This document shows positions 34,772 to 43,972 of a stretch of 64,000 bases of DNA, piece after piece. Source of the stretch: Mucilaginibacter sp. (lineage in GTDB: Bacteria > Bacteroidota > Bacteroidia > Sphingobacteriales > Sphingobacteriaceae); contig NZ_JANYGQ010000015.1 in the NCBI RefSeq assembly GCF_025359345.1, forward strand, positions 186,001-250,000. Reading direction: 5' to 3'. Both the position numbers and the translations under genes were made by a program. Within the stretch, counting starts at the first letter, position 1, and each line of letters opens with the position of its first letter. The notes below the pieces were generated by a model. The model did not search any database. It saw only the letters and a program-made list of their open reading frames with translations, and had not been told where the DNA came from.

Positions 34772-36994
34772 TTACGCTCCTAATATCTCGTGCAGCACAT
34801 TATTATACACCATCTTAATATCGGTGATATGCCCAAACAGTTCTTCATCAACATTTAAAAAGCCGTTTGATACGGTTCCTAACAGGCTAAAATCAACCTC
34901 GCTGGTGGCCATCATTTCGATAAAACGCTCCTGGTCGGCCGGGGCAACGCTAACCACTACCCTGCCTTGTGCTTCACCGAATAGGAAAGCGTCCTTGCGT
35001 ATAGCGCTATCTGTTTCAATGGCAAAGCCCAAACCGTTTGGCATTGCAGATTCAACCAATGTTATATATAAACCACCGTCAGCCACATCATGTGCCGATT
35101 GGATTACTTTATGCTGTATCAGTTGCTTTACAACCTGGTGCATGGCATATTCCTTGTCCAAATCAAAATATGGAGCAGGCGCTTTTGTTATTTTATGGTA
35201 TGATGCCAGGTATTGCGACGAGGCAATATCATTAACCGATTCACCTACCAAATAAATCAAATCATCAGGTTGTTTAAAGTCCGATGTCATCATGTTATCC
35301 AGGTTATCCATTACGCCAAGCATACCGATGGTAGGCGTCGGGAATACCGGCCCGTCATCTGTCGACTGGTTATAAAAGCTTACGTTACCACCTGTTACAG
35401 GGGTTTCAAACTTGCGGCAAGCTTCGCCCATGCCTTTTATGGCGCCGACAAACTGCCAGTAAACTTCTGGTTTGTATGGATTGCCAAAGTTAAGGCAATT
35501 GGTTATGGCTACCGGTTCGCCACCGGCGCAGGTAATATTACGGGCTGCTTCAGCAACTGCAATGGCCGTACCTTTTTGCGGATCGGCGTATACATAGCGC
35601 GACTGGCAATCAACCGTAATTACAATGGCTTTATTAGTATCTTTAACAGCAACCACAGCAGCATCGCTTGGGCGATTGGTTGTCATGGTGGCTGTGCCTA
35701 TCATCGAGTCATACTGGTCGGTAACCCAACGTTTTGACGCGATATTCGGGTGACCGATCAAGTGCTCTGCAACTGCAATCAAATCGGCAGGCTCTTCAAC
35801 GTCTTCAATTTTAAATTTCTGGTTTTCGGCAAAGTAAGCAGGTTCACGGTATTCGCGTTCGTAAACCGGGGCGCCGCCGCCTAATACCAAATCATCAGCA
35901 GGCACATCGGCAACCATTTCGCCGTTCATATAATATACCAGGCGTTTGGTATCGGTTACCTCGCCTATAACGGCACAATTTAAATCCCATTTATCAAAAA
36001 CGGCTTCCACTTCAGCTTCACGGCCCTTCTGCACCACAATCAGCATACGTTCCTGCGATTCAGACAGCAAAATTTCGTAAGGCTTCATGTGTTCCTGGCG
36101 CATTGGTACTCTGTCAAGGTAGATAACCATACCATGCTCGCCTTTAGCCGACATTTCGGAGTTAGAACAGATAATACCTGCTGCGCCCATATCCTGCATA
36201 CCTATCACAGCACCGGTTTTTATAACTTCAAGTGTGGCTTCCAATAATAGTTTTTCCTGGAACGGATCGCCTACCTGTACTGCCGGAAGGTCGTTAACAG
36301 AATCTTCTGTAATATCTTTTGATGCAAAAGCTGCGCCATGTATTCCATCTTTGCCGGTTGCAGAACCTACTATATAAACCGGGTTACCTACACCATAAGA
36401 TGTAGCCGAAACAGTTTCACCTGCTCTAACAATCCCGGCTGAAAACGCATTAACTAAAGGGTTAACGTTATAGCAATCGTCAAAAAACAATTCGCCGCCC
36501 ACGGTTGGGATGCCGAAGGCATTGCCGTAGTGGCTGATACCTTTAACCACGCCTTTTACAAGCCATTTGGTACGGTCAAGACTCAAATCGCCAAAGCGCA
36601 AGGAGTTTAGCTGTGCAATCGGCCTCGCACCCATGGTGAAGATGTCGCGGTTGATACCGCCGACACCTGTTGCTGCGCCCTGGTATGGCTCTAAAGCCGA
36701 AGGGTGATTGTGCGATTCTATCTTAAAGGCACAGCCAACGCCGTCGCCAAGGTCAACTAGTCCGGCATTTTCTTCACCCGCTTTGGCCAGCATACGCGGA
36801 CCATCTTTTGGCAAAGTTTTTAGCCAGGTGATGGAGTTTTTGTACGAGCAGTGCTCGCTCCACATTACCGAAAAAATAGACAATTCGGTAAAGTTGGGCA
36901 CACGCCCTAATATCTCTTTTATACGTTCAAATTCTTCGGGTAGTAAGCCTAAATCTTTGGCGGTTTCAACGGTGGTTAATTCCTGGTGCTCCAA
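34772..36994 (-). CDS. purL: Phosphoribosylformylglycinamidine synthase, small-type PurL
   Basis: A 740-residue PurL, the synthetase subunit that turns FGAR into FGAM in purine synthesis. It is the short form that needs separate PurQ and PurS, not the 1300-residue fused type. Landmarks are [12 protein letters not shown] near residue 43 and [20 protein letters not shown], the ATP/FGAR-binding signature. There is a duplicated AIR-synthase-like architecture ([27 protein letters not shown]). No purQ or purS is adjacent. A -7 box lies 28 bp before the start. purM is 14 kb away in the same window. Confidence 0.96.
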   Translation of the reverse strand: MEHQELTTVETAKDLGLLPEEFERIKEILGRVPNFTELSIFSVMWSEHCSYKNSITWLKTLPKDGPRMLAKAGEENAGLVDLGDGVGCAFKIESHNHPSALEPYQGAATGVGGINRDIFTMGARPIAQLNSLRFGDLSLDRTKWLVKGVVKGISHYGNAFGIPTVGGELFFDDCYNVNPLVNAFSAGIVRAGETVSATSYGVGNPVYIVGSATGKDGIHGAAFASKDITEDSVNDLPAVQVGDPFQEKLLLEATLEVIKTGAVIGMQDMGAAGIICSNSEMSAKGEHGMVIYLDRVPMRQEHMKPYEILLSESQERMLIVVQKGREAEVEAVFDKWDLNCAVIGEVTDTKRLVYYMNGEMVADVPADDLVLGGGAPVYEREYREPAYFAENQKFKIEDVEEPADLIAVAEHLIGHPNIASKRWVTDQYDSMIGTATMTTNRPSDAAVVAVKDTNKAIVITVDCQSRYVYADPQKGTAIAVAEAARNITCAGGEPVAITNCLNFGNPYKPEVYWQFVGAIKGMGEACRKFETPVTGGNVSFYNQSTDDGPVFPTPTIGMLGVMDNLDNMMTSDFKQPDDLIYLVGESVNDIASSQYLASYHKITKAPAPYFDLDKEYAMHQVVKQLIQHKVIQSAHDVADGGLYITLVESAMPNGLGFAIETDSAIRKDAFLFGEAQGRVVVSVAPADQERFIEMMATSEVDFSLLGTVSNGFLNVDEELFGHITDIKMVYNNVLHEILGA

Positions 36995-37022
36995 TGTAAT
37001 ATCGTTTTTTTGAAAGGAAGCA

Positions 37023-37030
37023 CAAAATTA
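37023..37030 (-). promoter_or_regulatory. Candidate -7 box of purL
   Basis: TAATTTTG on the minus strand matches TAnnTTTG and gives a short leader of about 20 nt. The region upstream is T-rich without an exact -33 TTTG. Confidence 0.45.
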
Positions 37031-37145
37031 GGAAAAAAGGTTGGAAAATCAGTCCGAAAGTCCGGAAAGTCCTCAAGAAAAAGTCATTTAATGCCCACTG
37101 TCGCCTGTAGCTTGTCTATTTAGACAAGTACTTTTGGTAAGATTA

Positions 37146-37532
37146 TTAAACACCTTTTTTGCGACTGCGCAATTGCCTTCGCCATGCTGCCAACGAAATT
37201 GATTTACCGGTAATCATGTCGTCATATTTGATAGTGTAGTCACGGGCGTCAACTTCATACCAATCATAAGTACGCAACTGGAAGCCCAGGTCTTCGCTGA
37301 TGCTAACCTTATAATAGTTCTCAGTTTTTGTAGGAACGTCTTGAATACATGCCTTTAGCAGATATTTAACGTTTGCTTTTTTTCGATGTTGATTCTCCCT
37401 TACAATTTCGGGCAAGGCGTTAATTAGTCGCAACACCTTTTTTTCCCGGTCATTTGTACCAATGAAATCCTGGGCATTCATTTCTGTACGAAAACAAACG
37501 ATGAGAAGAAAAGCGAGGACGATGGATTTCAT
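37146..37532 (-). CDS. Secreted small protein of unknown function
   Basis: A 128-residue protein with a signal peptide (MKSIVLAFLLIVCFRTEMNA, cut before QDF). The mature part is basic and has YYKVSISEDLGFQLRTYDWY and a very basic end (AAWRRQLRSRKKGV). No family is recognised. The pattern IGTNDREKKVLRLINALPEI suggests a compact alpha/beta periplasmic protein. It stands alone between purL and the TonB genes. Confidence 0.6.
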   Translation of the reverse strand: MKSIVLAFLLIVCFRTEMNAQDFIGTNDREKKVLRLINALPEIVRENQHRKKANVKYLLKACIQDVPTKTENYYKVSISEDLGFQLRTYDWYEVDARDYTIKYDDMITGKSISLAAWRRQLRSRKKGV

Positions 37533-37783
37533 TTCATTATAAGGTTTTATAAAAATAAGTTAAATTAACTGCTCGTCAACATAATCAAAGCCCAATTAAA
37601 TAAAAAAGGGATAGCAAAAGGAAGTCAACCTTTAATGCCATCCCATAAAACCTGCCTGATACTATTAATCACGTAGTTTAGCCCAAGTACAATCAAACCG
37701 GTTTTTATTTATTGTGCTCAGTTTAGTTTACATTAGTTTATAAGTCCGGGCTTCAGCTCCACTATTCACCATTTCCCTTTCGC

Positions 37784-38599
37784 CTAAATTTCCGGCGCCT
37801 GGAAAGTAATCGGTATTGAATATTTTACCCTTACCGGCTGACCATTTTGCATACCTGGCTTCCATGCTTTAGCTAACTTTAAAACCCGCAGGGCCTCTTC
37901 ATCAAATCCATGCCCGGCTGCTTTGTCAACAGTTATATTCGACAGGCTCCCATCCTTTTCAATAATAAAGCTTAGAAAAACCCTGCCACCTACACCCTCT
38001 TCCTGTGCTACAGAAGGAAAACGTAGGTTCTTGCTTAAAAATTTGTTCCAGGCTGCTGCGCCGCCGACAGGTTCAGGCATATATTCAAGGCCATTAATGC
38101 TATGTATACTTTCATCAGGCGCAGTCCCTTTGCCAGGCATTGTTTCAACTGGTAATGGTGGCAGCGATTCTGCAGGTCCTTTAGTGCTCACCTGCCCAAT
38201 ATTCCCCGGTAGTTCGCTATTTTTTGGTGGGATAGCCGCCTGTTCATCAGGTTTAGCCACCATTTCCACAAACTTTGTTGTAGCAGCAGGAGGTATCGCC
38301 TCTGCTTTTATATGCTTTGGTGCTACCGGCGGTTTAATTTCTTTGGTGTGCGCAGTCGGAGGAGGTTGAGTGACGGGATCATTTATTACATGAATTACTT
38401 TGTCGACGCTCGGAGCTGTTCGCAAAATTATACTGGCCGCACAAAGCGTCCCCACGCCTAAAAAAGCAATAACCATTGCCTTCACCATTGTATTAGAATA
38501 ATTGTGCCGTAATTCATAAGCACCGTAAGCCTTGTTACGGTCATCAAACACCCGGTCGGTCCACTCGGTGTTGTACAAATTAAATTTTGAAGTAAGCAT
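37784..38599 (-). CDS. TonB-family energy transducer, copy 2
   Basis: A 271-residue inner-membrane protein. A cytoplasmic start (FDDRNKAYGAYELRHNYSN) is followed by one transmembrane helix near residues 38-58 and a Pro/Lys-rich periplasmic linker (PPTAHTKEIKPPVAPKHIK). The TonB C-terminal domain is at about 180-270 (GGRVFLSFIIEKDGSLSNI, LKLAKAWKPGMQNGQPV). It transmits proton-motive force to TonB-dependent receptors. The next gene upstream (38656-39477) is a clear paralogue; the C-terminal 95 residues are nearly identical and the linkers differ. No ExbB/ExbD genes are next to them. Confidence 0.88.
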   Translation of the reverse strand: MLTSKFNLYNTEWTDRVFDDRNKAYGAYELRHNYSNTMVKAMVIAFLGVGTLCAASIILRTAPSVDKVIHVINDPVTQPPPTAHTKEIKPPVAPKHIKAEAIPPAATTKFVEMVAKPDEQAAIPPKNSELPGNIGQVSTKGPAESLPPLPVETMPGKGTAPDESIHSINGLEYMPEPVGGAAAWNKFLSKNLRFPSVAQEEGVGGRVFLSFIIEKDGSLSNITVDKAAGHGFDEEALRVLKLAKAWKPGMQNGQPVRVKYSIPITFQAPEI

Positions 38600-38655
38600 A
38601 AGGTTGAAATTAAGAATAGGTTAAAGCCTGTTGTTTGTTATTATTAATAAGTAAA

Positions 38656-39477
38656 TTATTGGTCGGCTAACTGGAAATTAATTGGGATGGAATATTTAAC
38701 CCTTACCGCCTGGCCGTTTTGCATACCGGGTTTCCAGGCCTTGGCTAATTTTAATACGCGAAGGGCCTCTTCATCGAAACCATGCCCTGCCGGTTTATCG
38801 ACGACTATGTTTGATAAACTGCCATCTTTTTCAATAATAAAACTCAGTAACACCCGGCCACTAACCCCATCTTCCTGTGCAACAGCCGGAAAGCGCAAAT
38901 TCTTATTTAAAAATTTGGCCCAGGCAGCCGCGCCGCCCACCGGCTCCGGCATAAAATCAAGTGTGCCTAAATTGTGAACACTATTGTCAACCGCCGGGCC
39001 ATCGCCACCTGTTCCGGGTTTATCCTCCGGGATGTCAATATTTACGCCCGTTGTCCCTTTTAGTGTTTGCTGACCAATAGCCGCTCCTTTAATGTCATCA
39101 TTTTTAACCGGATCCTGTGCTTTTACATCGACAACTACTACCGGGGGCACGTCCCTTATGGTAGCAATAGTTTTCACCGGCTGCGGTTTAATATGTTCAG
39201 GCGCTTTTGGTGGTTCAATTTTTTTAATAGGCTCCACAGGCGGCATAACATTTGGACGCAGGTCTACCGGGGTAATGTGCACAATTTCTTTACGCGAGCT
39301 GGCGTAAATACTGACCGCACAAAGAACACCGATTGAAAAAAATGTGATAAGCATTGCCTTAACCATGTTATTGGCATAGTTGTGCCTTAAATCGTACGCG
39401 CCGTAAGCCTTGTTGCGGTCGTCGAATACAAGATCGAGCCACTCGTTCTTGTACAAATCAAATTTTGAGGTTAGCAT
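38656..39477 (-). CDS. TonB-family energy transducer, copy 1
   Basis: A 273-residue paralogue of the downstream gene, with the same layout: FDDRNKAYGAYDLRHNYAN, a single transmembrane helix (AMLITFFSIGVLCAVSIYA), a Pro-rich linker (PPVEPIKKIEPPKAPEHIK) and a TonB C-terminal domain (GRVLLSFIIEKDGSLSNIVV). It is separated from copy 2 by 56 bp and is probably co-transcribed with it. The pair looks like a tandem duplication with divergence concentrated in the linker, perhaps fitting different periplasmic spans or receptor sets. The upstream 480 bp contain the promoter. Confidence 0.88.
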   Translation of the reverse strand: MLTSKFDLYKNEWLDLVFDDRNKAYGAYDLRHNYANNMVKAMLITFFSIGVLCAVSIYASSRKEIVHITPVDLRPNVMPPVEPIKKIEPPKAPEHIKPQPVKTIATIRDVPPVVVVDVKAQDPVKNDDIKGAAIGQQTLKGTTGVNIDIPEDKPGTGGDGPAVDNSVHNLGTLDFMPEPVGGAAAWAKFLNKNLRFPAVAQEDGVSGRVLLSFIIEKDGSLSNIVVDKPAGHGFDEEALRVLKLAKAWKPGMQNGQAVRVKYSIPINFQLADQ

Positions 39478-39957
39478 AGTGGTTGAAATTTAATTTTCTA
39501 TTATAACGCTATTCCCCTATTTAGTATTGCAACTTTGTTACTTTTATGATTATTGCAATAATAAAATGCAACTTTGTGTATTTTTATAACTAAAACATTA
39601 GTTTGTTGCAAAACTATCAAAATTTGCAACATTGTGTATTTACTATTTTACTGATTTTCCACGCCCTTTTTTAGAAATTCTGCGTGTTTTGCTGATTATG
39701 ACCAACTGAGCACAATATCCACACCGACCGGTTGAGAATTATATCTAATGAAAGTATTTAACATAGAATATGCGGGGGTGCAGGAGTCAGAATTGTGCCG
39801 TTGTTTAGCAATATTTAAGGTCGATCAGGCTCTTCTGCCTATGAATAATTTAGCAATTTAGCAGCTCACAATCATCAATACATCACCAAACATCGACAAT
39901 AAATAAAAAAATTACATAAAAATGGTATTTTAAATAAAATTTACATACTTTCATAAT
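39478..39957. other. AT-rich divergent intergenic region with repeated words
   Basis: A 480 bp gap between the divergent TonB gene and a small secreted-protein gene. The word GCAACTTTGT(TA/GTA)TTT occurs near 39529 and 39569, and TTTGCAACATTGTGTATTTA at 39625-39644 is close to it. These could be repeated operator sites. No ORF or RNA is recognised. Confidence 0.4.
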
Positions 39958-40323
39958 ATGCAAACCAGGCTTTTTAAAATATCAGCCTTATTTATATTAC
40001 TATTCACCGCATTTTATGCGCATGGCAATAATATATTGCATAAAAAAGACGATTTAAACTTAAAAAAAGTCGTTATTTTAAAAGAATCAGTCAAAAAAAA
40101 TCCTGATTATCCTTTTAATTACGAACTAATTTTAAATAATGCACCGGTCCAGGTGCTAAACATTCAACAACACCGTGTGGTGCATTTTTCGCACGGAATA
40201 AATAACCGCCCCTCTACTTACACCATATCGGTAAGCTATCTTAATTTTATCTGTGGGCAGGGCAACAGCGAGCTCTCGCATTTCCGCAGACTCATCCTTT
40301 TTCCATTTCATGATTTTTGGTAG
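39958..40323 (+). CDS. Small secreted protein of unknown function
   Basis: A 121-residue protein with a signal peptide (KISALFILLFTAFYAHG). The mature part is short (LKKVVILKESVKKNPDYPF, VVHFSHGINNRPSTYTISV). No family is recognised. It stands alone, divergent from the TonB pair. The start is ATG at 39958. Confidence 0.5.
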   Translation: MQTRLFKISALFILLFTAFYAHGNNILHKKDDLNLKKVVILKESVKKNPDYPFNYELILNNAPVQVLNIQQHRVVHFSHGINNRPSTYTISVSYLNFICGQGNSELSHFRRLILFPFHDFW

Positions 40324-40439
40324 GCAGTAAAACGGTGATTAAAAAACATAGCTGCCTGTGCTGATTACACAGTTGGCGACATTGTTTTTAATTTAGTTTT
40401 AGTACTGCGCAGGGTTTTGATTGAGCCCCGTGCAGTATT

Positions 40440-40555
40440 ATTAAGTCCTAAGTCCATAGTCCCGAGTCGATAGTCCTGAGTCAATAGGAATTGAAGTCCC
40501 TTTTTATTTCATCTTTGACTTTTGACTTCCGGCTTAAGACTACAGACTCCCTGCA
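40440..40555. repeat. AAGTCCTAAGTC-type palindromic repeat upstream of amt
   Basis: AAGTCCTAAGTCCATAGTCC and, further on, GACTTCCGGCTTAAGACTACA form a loose inverted repeat. Relatives sit at 59740-59831, about 34725-34770, and near 37050, 58130 and 62170 in shorter form. It lies 25 bp before the ammonium transporter start and may be part of its leader. Confidence 0.5.
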
Positions 40556-40579
40556 AACCCTTTTCCCAAAAACTTAAAC

Positions 40580-41887
40580 ATGAAAAAATTCATACCATTT
40601 GGCGTACTTATAATTGTAATTATACTTGCCCTTGTATACCCGTCTATTGATATTGTAACCATAAAAGACAGCCTGATTAATTCGGGCGATACTGCCTGGC
40701 TGTTGGTTAGTACGGCATTAGTATTAATAATGACACCCGGCCTCGCCTTTTTTTACGGCGGTATGGTGAGCAAAAAAAACGTCCTTTCAACCATGATGCA
40801 AAGCTTTGTATGTATGGGCGTTATTACCATTATATGGGTAATATTCGGTTTCAGCCTTGCTTTTGGTGATGACATTGGCGGCGTTTTAGGCAACCCCGGC
40901 ACATTTTTTATGATGAAAGGCATGCTCGGTAATGCTACCTGGAAGCTCGCTCCCACCATTCCCCTGGTGCTATTTGCCATGTTCCAGCTAAAATTTGCCG
41001 TAATAACCCCGGCATTAATTACAGGTGCATTTGCCGAGCGCATCCGCTTTAACTCTTATATCATTTTCCTTTGCCTGTTTATGATTGTTATATACGCACC
41101 ATTGGCCCACTCAACCTGGCACCCCGACGGTTTCTTGTTCAAACTTGGCGTACTTGATTTTGCAGGTGGCACAGTTGTGCATATGTCGGCCGGCTGGGCA
41201 GCACTTGCTTCGGCATTATATCTTAAACAGCGTAATGATAAAGCCCACGCTCCTGCCCGTATCAGCTACGTACTTTTAGGTACCGGCCTGCTTTGGTTTG
41301 GCTGGTTTGGGTTTAACGCTGGCTCGGCACTTGGCGCAAACGCATTGGCAGCAACCGCACTAGGCACCACAACTACAGCATCAGCTGCAGCAGCTATATC
41401 CTGGATATTTTTTGATATGGCCCGCGGTAAAAAGCCATCGGTAATGGGTGCTTGTATCGGTGCCGTTGTCGGCCTGGTGGCTATAACACCTGCAGCAGGT
41501 TTCGTATCTATTCCTCACTCATTAATTGTGGGTATCGTTGCTGCGGTGGTAAGCAACCTGGTTGTTATCTGGAGGTCATCAACCAGTATTGATGATACAC
41601 TTGACGTGTTCCCCTGCCACGGTGTAGGCGGCATGGTAGGGATGCTGATGACCGGTATTTTTGCTCACGTAAACGTTAACTCGGCAAACACCACAGGGAA
41701 TGGCTTATTCTTTGGCCAAACCCATTTGTTTGTTGTGCATTGCATTGCATTGGTTGCTGTATCAGCGTTTGCTTTTTTCGGCTCGTTATTATTATTAAAG
41801 ATAACCGATATGATAAGCAAGTTGCGCGTATCACCAGAAGAGGAGTTAATTGGATTGGACGTTAGCCAGCACGACGAAGAATTATAA
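40580..41887 (+). CDS. amt: Ammonium transporter (Amt), shorter form
   Basis: A 435-residue inner-membrane ammonium channel with 11 predicted helices. Conserved landmarks are TPGLAFFYGGMVSKKNVL, IYAPLAHSTWHPDGFLF, DFAGGTVVHMSAGWAAL (first pore His) and CHGVGGMVGMLMTGIFA (second pore His). The N-terminus is a single hydrophobic segment. A strong terminator follows at 41921-41951. A second, longer Amt lies at 43973-45592 on the other strand. No glnK/PII gene accompanies either, although PII usually blocks Amt. The short C-terminus ends with acidic residues. Confidence 0.94.
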   Translation: MKKFIPFGVLIIVIILALVYPSIDIVTIKDSLINSGDTAWLLVSTALVLIMTPGLAFFYGGMVSKKNVLSTMMQSFVCMGVITIIWVIFGFSLAFGDDIGGVLGNPGTFFMMKGMLGNATWKLAPTIPLVLFAMFQLKFAVITPALITGAFAERIRFNSYIIFLCLFMIVIYAPLAHSTWHPDGFLFKLGVLDFAGGTVVHMSAGWAALASALYLKQRNDKAHAPARISYVLLGTGLLWFGWFGFNAGSALGANALAATALGTTTTASAAAAISWIFFDMARGKKPSVMGACIGAVVGLVAITPAAGFVSIPHSLIVGIVAAVVSNLVVIWRSSTSIDDTLDVFPCHGVGGMVGMLMTGIFAHVNVNSANTTGNGLFFGQTHLFVVHCIALVAVSAFAFFGSLLLLKITDMISKLRVSPEEELIGLDVSQHDEEL

Positions 41888-41920
41888 TATACTAAGAAAC
41901 TAAATCAACTGTAAAAAATA

Positions 41921-41953
41921 AAGCTGCACCGGTAATCGGTGCAGCTTTTTTGG
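41921..41953 (+). terminator. Rho-independent terminator of amt
   Basis: AAGCTGCACCG pairs perfectly with CGGTGCAGCTT around GTAAT and runs into a T-tract (TTTTTTGG). It is 33 bp after the amt stop. Confidence 0.85.
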
Positions 41954-42036
41954 TTTGTTGTAGAGGGCGTGTTACATACGCCCTGGCTGTACAAAGTAAA
42001 GGACGTATGCAATATACCCCTACGCTGAATTCCGTT

Positions 42037-42627
42037 CTACCAATCCTTGGTAGATATCTTCTTCACCCCAATATTTTTTTTGAGCGAGGACACCTTCAGC
42101 ATATATTCCTTCAGCTTGTCGCCTATTTTGCGGCTTGAGGTAAGCACGCCGTTTAAATAAGCCGTCAAATCTTTCTTTTCTATTTTTCCCTCGGCTTTTT
42201 CAAGGGGAATAAAAATTCCGGGAACAGATTCGTAGGCATTATACCGGTTGCGCTGGTACGGATTAAACACAAAATCGGTTAACCAATAGCGGTATTTTCC
42301 GTCTTTAATATCAATCCGCATGGTAAATGTTACAGAGCCGTCTTCGTGCGATGTTAGCAATGATTTTTTTGAGACAAGAAAGCTCCCGGATCCCGTCAAC
42401 GTCCCTTTATCCTTATCAACAGCATCAAGCTGTAACGCCGATTTAGGATATGCCGTTTTAAAAAAATAAAGCGCCCGGTTAAACAGGGTATCAACAGCTA
42501 ATCCTGGTTGTTGCACTACCTGGTAATAAATGTATTTGTTATTCTCGTCCAAGGCAAGCGAATCCTTTTGGGCAAACGCCGCTCCTGCAAACAGTATAAA
42601 TACCAAAACGGCTGTAAGTTTTTTCAT
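42037..42627 (-). CDS. DUF4468 domain protein, secreted
   Basis: The start is ATG at 42627, giving the signal peptide MKKLTAVLVFILFAGAAFAQ; the frame is open further upstream but runs into the porin gene. The 196-residue protein has the DUF4468 pattern: YYQVVQQPGLAVDTLFNRAL, GTLTGSGSFLV, GSVTFTMRIDIKDGKYRYWL. The family is Bacteroidota-specific with a small alpha/beta fold and unknown role. It is the last gene of a minus-strand set with the outer-membrane barrel and the longer Amt, which hints at a link to nitrogen uptake or envelope state. Confidence 0.78.
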   Translation of the reverse strand: MKKLTAVLVFILFAGAAFAQKDSLALDENNKYIYYQVVQQPGLAVDTLFNRALYFFKTAYPKSALQLDAVDKDKGTLTGSGSFLVSKKSLLTSHEDGSVTFTMRIDIKDGKYRYWLTDFVFNPYQRNRYNAYESVPGIFIPLEKAEGKIEKKDLTAYLNGVLTSSRKIGDKLKEYMLKVSSLKKNIGVKKISTKDW

Positions 42628-42691
42628 ATTACAAATATAAAGCCGCTCCCTTGTATGAGAGCGGCTCCTTGAAAATATTTTGGTTGAAATA

Positions 42692-43744
42692 TTAAAACGC
42701 GTAAACCGCAGCCAGTACAAACTGTGACGCATGTTTGCTCGCCAGGCCATTGCTGTCGGTAAAAGCCGCACCAAAAGCATCGCTCTTTGTGTCAAACCTT
42801 ACTTCCGGAATAACAGTTAATGGGCCTGCTTTAATGTTCGAGGTAACAGTGACAGCTTTTACATCGCCACCGTTATCTTTTACTTTAAAGTACTCACCGC
42901 GTAAACCGAAGGTTACAATAGGTGATACAGCTATTTGGGGATATAATGCTACACCTTCAAAACCACCGCCATTGTTTGGAGCAGAGAATGTTGCAGCGTT
43001 TACACCCAATTTAAAGGCATTGGTGATTTGATAGGCAGTTGTAAGGTCGAATTCAGTACCCGAATATGAGCCAGTTACCAGGTTTAAATAAGCTGTCCAG
43101 CCTTTTACAGGGGCAACCATTAATTGTGCACCAAAGGTTGATACATCACCACTACCGGTTTTAGCGGCGTTTAATGACGAGTAGTAGTTCCACTGGTTGT
43201 TAAAAATACCTGCCATTAAGCTTACTTTATCGCTAAATGCATAAGTGGCTTTAAAGCCGGCATTTTGGAACGGGCCGCTGGTGAACAGGTACGATGTTGA
43301 ATAGTTAAAGTTACCTGCAGGCGATATTACCTCGTAACCAACAAACGTGGCCATATAACCCGCGGTAAGGTTGAATTTGTCAGTTACATCATACGATACA
43401 TACAAATTTTGGATGTGATAGCCCGAAGTTGGGATAGATTGATCGCTGCGGGGACCAAAAGAAAGCTCGCCAACAAAAGCTGCTTTACCTACCTTTTTTT
43501 TCAGGGCAAGGTCAATCATACCTATCGATATGGAATTGTTTTCGTTTGCAAAGCTGGTAGGGATATTTGAATGGCCCGAGAAATCAGCTTTATAATAAGT
43601 ATCTACCGAACCTGAAAATACCAGGGGCGGGTCGGCTGCCGGGGCAGCGGTCTTACCGGTGTCGGCCGGCATTGAAGCCGCAGTGGCTTTAAAAGTAGCA
43701 AGTGATGCGGCAAGTACAGTACAAAGTAAAAATCTTTTTTTCAT
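42692..43744 (-). CDS. Outer-membrane beta-barrel porin-like protein
   Basis: A 350-residue exported protein. The signal peptide (KRFLLCTVLAASLATFKATA) is followed by SGSVDTYYKADFSG and alternating hydrophobic strands ending in QFVLAAVYAF, the C-terminal aromatic typical of outer-membrane barrels. It resembles the Bacteroidota 'porin/BBP2' group found next to ammonium transporters. It could let ammonium or small nitrogen compounds through the outer membrane. It lies downstream of the longer Amt on the same strand. Confidence 0.78.
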   Translation of the reverse strand: MKKRFLLCTVLAASLATFKATAASMPADTGKTAAPAADPPLVFSGSVDTYYKADFSGHSNIPTSFANENNSISIGMIDLALKKKVGKAAFVGELSFGPRSDQSIPTSGYHIQNLYVSYDVTDKFNLTAGYMATFVGYEVISPAGNFNYSTSYLFTSGPFQNAGFKATYAFSDKVSLMAGIFNNQWNYYSSLNAAKTGSGDVSTFGAQLMVAPVKGWTAYLNLVTGSYSGTEFDLTTAYQITNAFKLGVNAATFSAPNNGGGFEGVALYPQIAVSPIVTFGLRGEYFKVKDNGGDVKAVTVTSNIKAGPLTVIPEVRFDTKSDAFGAAFTDSNGLASKHASQFVLAAVYAF

Positions 43745-43896
43745 GATAATGAGTTGATTGAAAGTTGAATTAGTTTTGATTGATTTGAAATTTTGATTGA
43801 TTGATTTGAAATTGTTAAAGCATAGAAATCCTGTATCTGAATTATTTAGCTTTAATTCAGCATTACTTTTAGTAAAGTGTTATTATTTTTAAAGAA

Positions 43897-43958
43897 CCCT
43901 TATGCGGCCGGTTATAAAAGGATAGTAATTGCAGAATCAAAAACCAACCGCATAAGGG
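43897..43958. terminator. Inverted repeat between amt and the porin gene
   Basis: CCCTTATGCGGCCGGTT (43897-43913) and AACCAACCGCATAAGGG (43942-43958) are complementary at 15 of 17 positions. It lies 15 bp after the longer amt stop and may attenuate transcription into the porin gene. Confidence 0.55.
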
Positions 43959-43972
43959 TATATATTTAAAGG

